64,000 nt of DNA from Bryoerythrophyllum caledonicum (taxonomy: Eukaryota; Streptophyta; Bryopsida; Pottiales; Pottiaceae), in the NCBI GenBank assembly GCA_963971425.1, contig OZ020516.1:19537332-19601331 (forward strand), given 5' to 3'. Shown here one piece after another: positions 57,401 through 64,000 of the stretch (position 1 is the stretch's first letter; every line of letters begins with the position of its first letter). The translations under genes were made by a program, and so were the position numbers. The notes beneath the pieces were generated by a model. It ran no database searches and was not told the DNA's origin. It saw nothing but the letters and a program-made list of their open reading frames with translations.

Positions 57401-57539
57401 GGCTCGGTTGAAGAACTCTGCTCGATCTCGTACACACTGAGCTCACATCTTTGGATCGTCCTAATCCATAACCAGAGCCAACTTTTTCCAAATGGAACGC
57501 GGTAAATTGGCTCCTACCTGTACAACAACTTATACAAAT

Positions 57540-58540
57540 TGAAAGCAGTTAGGGAAGTCTGCTGGCTAAACGGGTACCCCACGGTGATCTATAGTATCAT
57601 CAGATCCCAATCACGGTGGCTACTATGAAGTAGTCCATACTCCCGTAGGCCCCCCTTAACGGTCTGAACCACACGCGCCGCCAGACCGTCCGCTTCTGGA
57701 TGATTCCGAGAAGTGGTACGATGGTCAATTAAAGCGTTGGTACACGAAGCTTCAAAAGCCCCAAGGAACTCACGCCCATGGTTAGTCAAAACCTGAGCTA
57801 GGGCTCCAAAACGAGCCAACACCCAATCGAGGAATGTCATGGCCACCACCTCTAAAGAGTTTTTGCGGAAGAGCCACGAGCTCAATTCACTTGTTGAAAT
57901 GCTCCACCATCATCAAGACATACTTGGTTCCGCGTGGAGTCACGACAAGTGGATTAGCAAAGTTCAAAGACCATCGATACCTAGTCCCATAATGGGCAAA
58001 GGCTGCAACTGCGGTGACAAAGTGTTGAAGTTGGATCTAATCAGATCACATACTTCACACCGAAAAACATACGTGGCAACTTGCTAAAACATGCCAATCC
58101 ACCAATACTTGCTGTGCTATATCGAATGAGTCCGGTGCTCACCGAAATGTCCCACGTTTTTGTGTACTTGCCGTACCAACAAAGCCCTTTGATTTGGCCT
58201 CGAAACTATGCACCTAGTCTCATCCAACCACACCTGAAATAGAAGGTCGTTCACCTAACAAAACCTTGCTATTCGGTGCCCAACTCAATCAGGTTCCATC
58301 CCAGAAAGAGGTGGGGGAAGTGTCCCATGTTGTAGCTTGTGCAGGAGTGGACTGTCTTCCCCCACATCGCTAACAACTTGGGCCCTATCTAGTCCCTCAA
58401 CCGTTACCAAAATAGGCAATGTCGATGTGGAGCCAGACATTAGCGTGAGGTAAGCCGTTGCATGCCACCCCGGGATTGACTCCCTATCACAGTCCCCATG
58501 CCACCTGGCACTTGTCAAATTCACCTCTGAAGGACTTGGA
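57540..58540 (-). pseudogene. Ty3/gypsy integrase (copy 2), decayed
   Basis: The open stretch 57589-57885 reads FLDWVLARFGALAQVLTNHG, REFLGAF, then TTSRNHPEADGLAARVVQTV. These are the second catalytic region and the HPEADGL glutamate motif of the integrase core. The zinc-binding region (near 58040-58180) and first catalytic block are present in other frames. Confidence 0.75.
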
Positions 58541-58665
58541 TTGCGAGATAAACCATCTGCATCGAAGTTCGTGATGTCGGCTCAATATGCAAAGTCAAAC
58601 TCATACTCCTAGGGCAACAAAGCCCACCCGGCGAGTTTGCTAGTAAGCTTGTTAGACTCCATGGG

Positions 58666-59177
58666 AATTGAACTAAGTCGTTGCACAAACCTTGAAGCAC
58701 TCTACATTTTTTCCTACATATTAAAAACATAATATTCTTTATGTTCAACATATAGATTAAGATTTCTATATGAAATTGAGACCACAAAAAAAAAGTACTT
58801 TGAATGATTTTGGACCCCTTCTTGCATAAGTGTTTTGGATATGCTAATCAACTTTAACATACCTAAATTTTTAGGACTAGTGTCTTACACTATATAACTT
58901 GTGATGGCAAAGAGTGGCATTTACGAATAGCTTTAAGATTTCATTTCATCAAGAAAAACTTAGAATGCTAACGTTGTAAAACCATGTTACAAAAAGGCTA
59001 ATGAACCTACCTTAAATGCTATAATCTTCTAATGGAGGGGTCAAAAATTAAATAGAAAACGTGGTATGTTCTTCCAAGTGTACATAACAAGATCCTACAA
59101 TTAGGAGTGGAAGGAGATAATTTTTTGTAAATTTGTTTTGGTGGCACTATGAACAATACTTTTGAAGTTCTTTTTCT
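58666..59177. other. AT-rich intergenic stretch
   Basis: No gene or bounded repeat. Confidence 0.3.
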
Positions 59178-60106
59178 TTAACCCCTAAAGGACCAAATCT
59201 CCTTTGGGGGGATTTCTGATTTTAGGCAGGTTTCTAAAATTCGAAAAAAAATCCTTTTTCTTTGAAATTTTTCTTTTAGATTGCCTCTGATAAGAGCTTT
59301 GTGGAGACATTTTTACTTTATTTTTTGGATTTGTGGTTTGAAAGTTAGTACCACTTAAAGCCAAAAGTGGGGACTCCAAGCACCTCCAAATTTTTTGACA
59401 AAAGTTTCTATTGACAATGAGATTTTTCACACATATAAAGAATATTTCGTTCTTCAGAAATTTTCAAAAAAAATTCTTGTCTTTAGTGTAAAAAGGCATT
59501 TTATTCCAAGTCAAACATTTTCACACATTGTCGGATAATGGAGAAAAAAAATTCATCTTTTCTACTTAAAACCTAGAGATCTTCATAATTTTCACTTTTT
59601 ACTTCTTCAACAACAATATGTGATGAAAACCTTCGTATTGACTGTTTGGTTTATCATTTGAATACATATGTAGTTCACAAAAAAATAAAACGTGAAATGG
59701 CAATTTTTGAACCTCAACTCCTTGCACACTTGTTTTGAATATGCTACACCCCTTTTTTACCTCTAAAAATTGGTGTGTGGGAATAACATAATGCTTAAGA
59801 CAATGGTAAAAGATTTAGACCTTGTACAATGCAAAAATTTGATACGAAGTGAAGTCAAAGTCTGCTGATCTACTCAGCGCAGGGAAGAAAATGAACCATT
59901 GTTTGACTTTAAACACTAAAATCTATCAATCCGTTCGGTGAATTGCAACCAAAATTTGTTGGCATGTTTATGTAGAAGTCTATTTTAAGATCTTACGGTT
60001 GAAAATCCGAAATTCACTTTAAAATGTGATTTTCATGTCTCTTTTTGGCAGTGGCAGTTTTGGAGTGGTTTTAGAGCAAAAGTGGTCGTGGTCCTTTAGA
60101 GGTTAA
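59178..60106. mobile_element. TTAA-type non-autonomous element, about 930 bp
   Basis: TTAACCCCTAAAGGACCAAA at the left and GGTCCTTTAGAGGTTAA at the right: a 17-bp terminal inverted repeat with one mismatch (TTAACCCCTAAAGGACC versus TTAACCTCTAAAGGACC). Internal sequence parallels the 26233 and 45440 copies. Best-preserved long member. Confidence 0.82.
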
Positions 60107-60538
60107 ATACAGACGTGGTCCTACAGGGGTGAAATTTCTTCCTGTAAAATACCTTTAAAAGACACTTCAAAGTTTGGATGTTTGCCGCAAATACAAGCAC
60201 AAGGCAAGTTTTACTATTGTTGCACCATAGAAAGATCAATGTGTTTTTTCTTGGAAACAGTTAGCCAAATTGCATCAAATATTTTTGGCTAAACACATGC
60301 CTTTATAATGCATTATTTTTATAGAAAATATGCCTTAGGAACCAAACTTGCATTATAATCAAGTTTTTAAAATAATTATGTAAGTGAACAATTATAAAAT
60401 GTTTGATTTCATACAAGAGTACTTAATTGTAGACACTTGGTTACATATCATTATTAACTTAATTTAATTATACTTGATTTAAATGTATCCCAAACTTGAA
60501 TCTATAGTTTTTTACTATGACAACCTTTAAGCCTATTA

Positions 60539-60541
<3 letters not shown>
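60107..60541. other. AT-rich intergenic stretch
   Basis: Nothing recognised. Confidence 0.3.

Positions 60542-60616
<75 letters not shown>
60542..60616. repeat. (TA)n microsatellite
   Basis: About 37 uninterrupted TA units. Confidence 0.95.
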
Positions 60617-60620
<4 letters not shown>

Positions 60621-60705
60621 TAAAGGCTGCAATTGACTGCATCAACTAGTGAGATTTAAATAGAAGTTCTACTCATTATGATCTTCCTTGAGATGATGTA
60701 TAGTA

Positions 60706-63383
60706 CAATAGGGTGACATTCAAATTGGCCGTTTAGTAGTTCCAGGGATAGTGTCCTACACTGCTGCCAACTTTGACACCCTCCCTAAAGCTGAGAAATT
60801 GTTATTTTACCATGAAAATCTGGGGACAACATCATCTTTATGTTGAAAACATGCATACCAAATTTCAAGTCCAGGAGACTTATACAAAAAAACTTATGCA
60901 AGATCTACCAACATGGGATAGCTGTGAGAAAAGTGTCACAACTGCCAACTTTGACACCCTCCCAAGAATTGAGGAAATTTTTTTTGCCCATGAAATTTTT
61001 GGAGCAAAAACATTTTTATGTTTTTTTCATGTGTGGAAAATTTCAAGTCCAAAAGACCCATACAAAAAATAATATTCCAAATCTACCAACATGTGTAGTT
61101 TTGAGAAACAAAGGGGAAAACCATTTTACTATTTCCAACTTTGACGCCCTCCTTAGGATTGAATTTTTGTTGATACATAGTGAAATTTTTGGCACAAGAT
61201 CATCTCTACGCTGGTAACATGTAGGATAAATTTCAAAGCCAAAAGACATACATAGAAAAAGTTATTCCATATCTATCAACATGTGTAACTATGATAAACA
61301 ATTTGAAGGTCATATTGAAAATGTCAAAATATCTTTGACACTTCATGCTTTTTCATTGAACTCAATCATGTGAGTAAGCCACCAAACATAAATGCTTCTC
61401 AAAAAGATCAATAACATCTAAATGAAGAAGTGAAGAGGTGTTCCATGCAGAAGAATCCACTTGGCCATAAAGTGTGCATTAGACACATGACAAAAAATTT
61501 CTTCAAAATATCTATTGAATACTATGTAAAGGGAATGGTGTGTGTGATTTGTGATAGATTGAATGTTGAGACAATCCTCAAAACAGAGAGTGTTGTATTG
61601 TGGGATGCATGAGTGTTGATTCACATTGGGCATACATGATGAGTGATTAAGAGCAAAACGATTTTTCATGTATGCATATGGGCTTGTGTTTTGGCGACCC
61701 TTCTCTCTCCTCTCTCCTCTAACCCCTTGGCCCCCTTCTCTCCCCCTTGCTCTGCTCTAACCCCTACTCTACTGCTGTAGCTAGCATCACGCACACTATA
61801 AGTTTATGATGGCAATTTCAGATGAAATTCGTGCTCGCATCATAGGTTTGAGTGAGGGAGGATTTACACGAGTTCAAATTGCAGCTACGATTGGAGTTCC
61901 TATTAGAATAGTTACAAGGTCAGTAAAAACATTTAGAGAAGATGGAACCTACAAGCGCAAACCTTGCGGTGGAAGTCACGCTAAAAAGCTTAGTGATAGA
62001 GATGTTCGTAGTATTGTGCATTACTCAAAAATTCATCGTTGCTCTTCACTCTCAGAGATTACCAATGCATGTTCTACTCAAGTGTGTAGACGTACTATTC
62101 AAAGGGTCTTACATAATAATGGCATTTTTAGTTGAATTGCAGTCAAAAAACCTTTTTTGACACCTCGTCACATGTCTCAACGATTAGCTTTTGCTCAGAA
62201 GTATCGTGGATGGAGTGCAAAAGAGTGGGAGCGTGTTGTTTGGACAGATGAATCTACTTTTGAAATTGGAAAAAATTCTCGACAAATTCATGTTTGGAGA
62301 AGTGCATACGAGCGTTATTCATCAAGTTGTTTAGCTCCTACTTTTAAAAGTGGAAGGACTTCTTTAATGATTTGGGGCGCATTTGTCGGAGGACAAAAGT
62401 CAGAACTTGTCTTTATGCCTAAAGGTCAACGTTCTGCTAAGGATTTTATAGAAGTGGTTTACGATGCCAAATTGGTTCGTTTCATGGGTCAAATTCCACA
62501 AGGAGTGCTTATGGAAGATGGGGCACCCGTCCATAGGAGCAAAATATGTGAAGAATGGAGACAAAGCCACCTTCTCGAAAAGCTTAACTGGCCTACAAAC
62601 TCTCCCGATCTCAATCCAATCGAGAACGTTTGGAGGATGTTAGAAAGATGTTGTGCAACATGGCAAACAATGCCCTAGAAGCTTAGATATGTTGAAGGTA
62701 GTTCTTGAAAGACAGTGGAAGTTAGTCAATGGTACAAAGCTCCTTCAACTATGTCATTCTATGCCCTCTAGGTTACTAGCAGTGATTGATGCTAATGGAG
62801 GACATACACGTTGGTAGATATGGAATAACTTTTTTGTGTACATCTTTTGGCTTTGAAATTTATCTCACATGTTACAAGCATAGAGATGATCTTGTGCCAA
62901 AAATTTCACTATGTATCAACAAAAATTCAATCCTAAGGAGGGCGTCAAAGTTGGAAGTAGTAAAATGGTTTTCCCCTTTGTTTCTCAAAACTGCACATGT
63001 TGGTAGATTTGGAATATTATTTTTTGTATGGGTCTTTTGGACTTGAAATTTTCCACACATGCAAACAACATAAAAATATTTTTGCTCCAAAAATTTCATG
63101 GGCAAAAAAAATTTCCTCAATTCTTGGGAGGGTGTCAAAGTTGGCAGTTGTGACACTTTTCTCACAGCTATCCCATGTTGGTAGATCTTGCATAAGTTTT
63201 TTTGTATAAGTCTCCTGGACTTGAAATTTGGTATGCATGTTTTCAACATAAAGATGATGTTGTCCCCAGATTTTCATGGTAAAATAACAATTTCTCAGCT
63301 TTGGGGAGGGTGTCAAAGTTGGCAGCAGTGTAGGACACTATCCCTGGAACTTCTAAACGGCCAATTTGAATGTCACCCTATTG
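60706..63383 (+). mobile_element. Tc1-like (DD34E) transposon with long inverted repeats
   Basis: It is flanked by TA (60704-60705 and 63384-63385). The ends CAATAGGGTGACATTC and its reverse complement begin inverted repeats of about 578 bp (60706-61283 and 62806-63383) that stay nearly identical. Each arm is itself built of about three 178-190-bp direct repeats starting at 60766, 60944 and 61134 (ccaactttgacaccctcc ... aatttcaagtcca ... atctaccaacatg). Total 2.68 kb with one transposase gene. Confidence 0.88.
61806..62817 (+). pseudogene. Tc1-type DD34E transposase, one stop and one frameshift
   Basis: The N-terminus MMAISDEIRARIIGLSEGGF starts a paired-like helix-turn-helix, followed by a second one (HAKKLSDRDVRSIVHYSKIH). 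A TGA at 62133-62135 interrupts, and the same frame goes on with TPRHMSQRLAFAQKYRGWSA. Catalytic motifs: VVWTDESTFEIG (D1), VLMEDGAPVHRS (D2) and NSPDLNPIENVWRML (E), with 34 residues between D2 and E. A frameshift near 62650 puts the conserved end (LDMLKVVLERQW ... NGGHTRW) in another frame, stopping at 62817, inside the right inverted repeat. Only two lesions; a recently active family. DD34E Tc1 elements are typical of animals and fungi. Confidence 0.88.
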
Positions 63384-63667
63384 TACAATCTACTCGAAGT
63401 TTTGATCCATCAACTCTTGAATTAAAGGTTGAATTCCCTTCAATATTGCTAAGACTCTAGAACCTCTTTACTTGTTGCAAAACTAATTATTGAAAAATTT
63501 GCCATCTTATTGTGTTTTTTGACACCACCCATTTGAAAGTGGACCATAGACAATGGTCTTACATTTGCTCTTCTATACACCTGGAAAAACATCTCAAAAA
63601 TTCAATCAAAACACAAGGAAAATTATATGTCACCGGATGTGGCGTCAAAGACGGCACCACATTGCAT
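63384..63667. other. intergenic, nothing recognised
   Basis: Short stretch between the Tc1 element and the LTR-like block; no gene. Confidence 0.3.
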
Positions 63668-64000
63668 AGTGTTAGCGTAGATTAGATAGTTTATTTTACG
63701 TTTGTTAGTGATGTACGTGTGCCAAACCGCATCTGTCCAACGGATGTATTTCATTTGTTATAGTTATGCGTGTGTGTGTGTAGTGGCAAGTCAAGCTTTG
63801 TGAGTATCTTTAGAAAGTGATAAGTGAGTTACCTTTGCTTGTAAGTGACGTGTTATCATTAGTAAAGGCTCCGCATTGTTTAGTTCCACTTGCACTTGTT
63901 GATTCTCCCCTTGCGGAGTGCGAGACGCTTGACTACTCTTGTGATTTGCAACATTGTCGTGCACAACCGCATCGTGCCAAGATGACATCGTGCTAATCAG
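63668..64000 (+). repeat. LTR-like block, third copy, opposite orientation
   Basis: 63668-63960 matches the reverse complement of the LTR-like blocks at 195-690 and 56097-56585 (aagtcaagctttgtgag, gcttgtaagtgac, ggagtgcgagacgcttgact). It lacks the outermost end. Similarity stops around 63948, so either an element's 5' LTR ends there and the internal region continues out of the window, or this is a solo LTR. Confidence 0.6.

Larger units (their letters stand above)
56586..58665 (-). mobile_element. Ty3/gypsy retrotransposon copy 2, 5'-truncated
   Basis: It contains, on the minus strand, the end of RNase H (MESNKLTSKLAGWALL at about 58610-58660), decayed zinc-binding and integrase regions, and the intact GPY/F-PHD frame. 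Similarity to copy 1 stops at about 58665, so the 5' half (RT and methyltransferase) is absent. Confidence 0.75.

Noticed and set aside
60542-60616. (TA)n tract as an AT-rich origin or matrix attachment site
   Set aside because: A plain dinucleotide microsatellite; nothing else supports a regulatory role.
1-64000. CRISPR arrays, bacterial operons, integrases or toxin-antitoxin systems
   Set aside because: None found; introns, SINE/LINE/LTR elements and plant families show that this is eukaryotic nuclear DNA.

Overview
This is eukaryotic, green-lineage nuclear DNA. A few compact, intron-bearing genes with plant-specific families sit in a sea of AT-rich, decayed transposable elements. The plant families are a DUF604-type GT31 glycosyltransferase, a SPIRAL1-like microtubule protein, a filament-like plant protein fragment and an inositol-phosphorylceramide synthase exon. 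The repeat content is unlike a seed plant: TTAA-bounded elements, a DD34E Tc1 element, restriction-endonuclease-type LINEs, and Ty3/gypsy elements carrying a cytosine-methyltransferase module and a PHD finger. I infer a seedless streptophyte (fern, lycophyte, bryophyte or charophyte alga) with a large genome; the exact lineage cannot be fixed from the sequence.

Layout. 0.2-4.7 kb: decayed Ty3/gypsy element on the minus strand (LTR, PHD, integrase, RNase H, RT, DNA methyltransferase). 6.4-8.0 kb: intact GT31 gene (minus). 8.7-15.5 kb: nested small repeats, including a TTAA element split by a LINE. 15.6-18.9 kb: cluster of host-gene fragments (GT92 antisense, IPC synthase last exon, filament-like plant protein). 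19.2-21.9 kb: Jerky/pogo transposase with a long open frame (minus). 23.1-25.4 kb: decayed Helitron Rep/helicase. 26.2-28.1 kb: two TIR elements. 29.2-32.4 kb: intact eight-exon U3 snoRNP WD40 gene RRP9 (plus). 33.1-33.4 kb: two abutting TTAA MITEs. 33.9-34.4 kb: SPIRAL1-like gene (minus). 35.2-38.2 kb: pogo/Tigger element broken only by stop codons. 38.2-46.6 kb: TIR elements, MITEs, a truncated LINE, a tRNA-headed SINE and more TTAA elements. 47.6-48.0 kb: coding exons of an unrecognised protein. 48.7-51.0 kb: intact R3H-SUZ RNA-binding gene (minus). 52.2-54.2 kb: LINE tail, TTAA element and a possible 58-residue spliced gene. 56.1-58.7 kb: second Ty3/gypsy copy with a better PHD finger. 59.2-60.1 kb: TTAA element. 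60.7-63.4 kb: Tc1 DD34E element with about 578-bp inverted repeats. 63.7 kb to the end: a third LTR in the opposite orientation.

The host genes do not form a pathway. They cover glycan synthesis in the Golgi, rRNA processing, microtubule regulation and mRNA binding. The two genes linked to RNA or ribosomes (RRP9 and R3H-SUZ) both have telo-box-like AAACCCTAA elements close upstream, as is typical of plant growth and ribosome-biogenesis promoters.

The most interesting content is in the mobile elements: a retrotransposon combining a DNA-methyltransferase domain with a C-terminal PHD finger; a TTAA-specific, piggyBac-like non-autonomous family present about seven times; and a LINE/SINE partnership in which a SINE with a tRNA-like head shares the hairpin-bearing (TTC)n tail of the local LINE. 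No family assignment here was checked by a database search.
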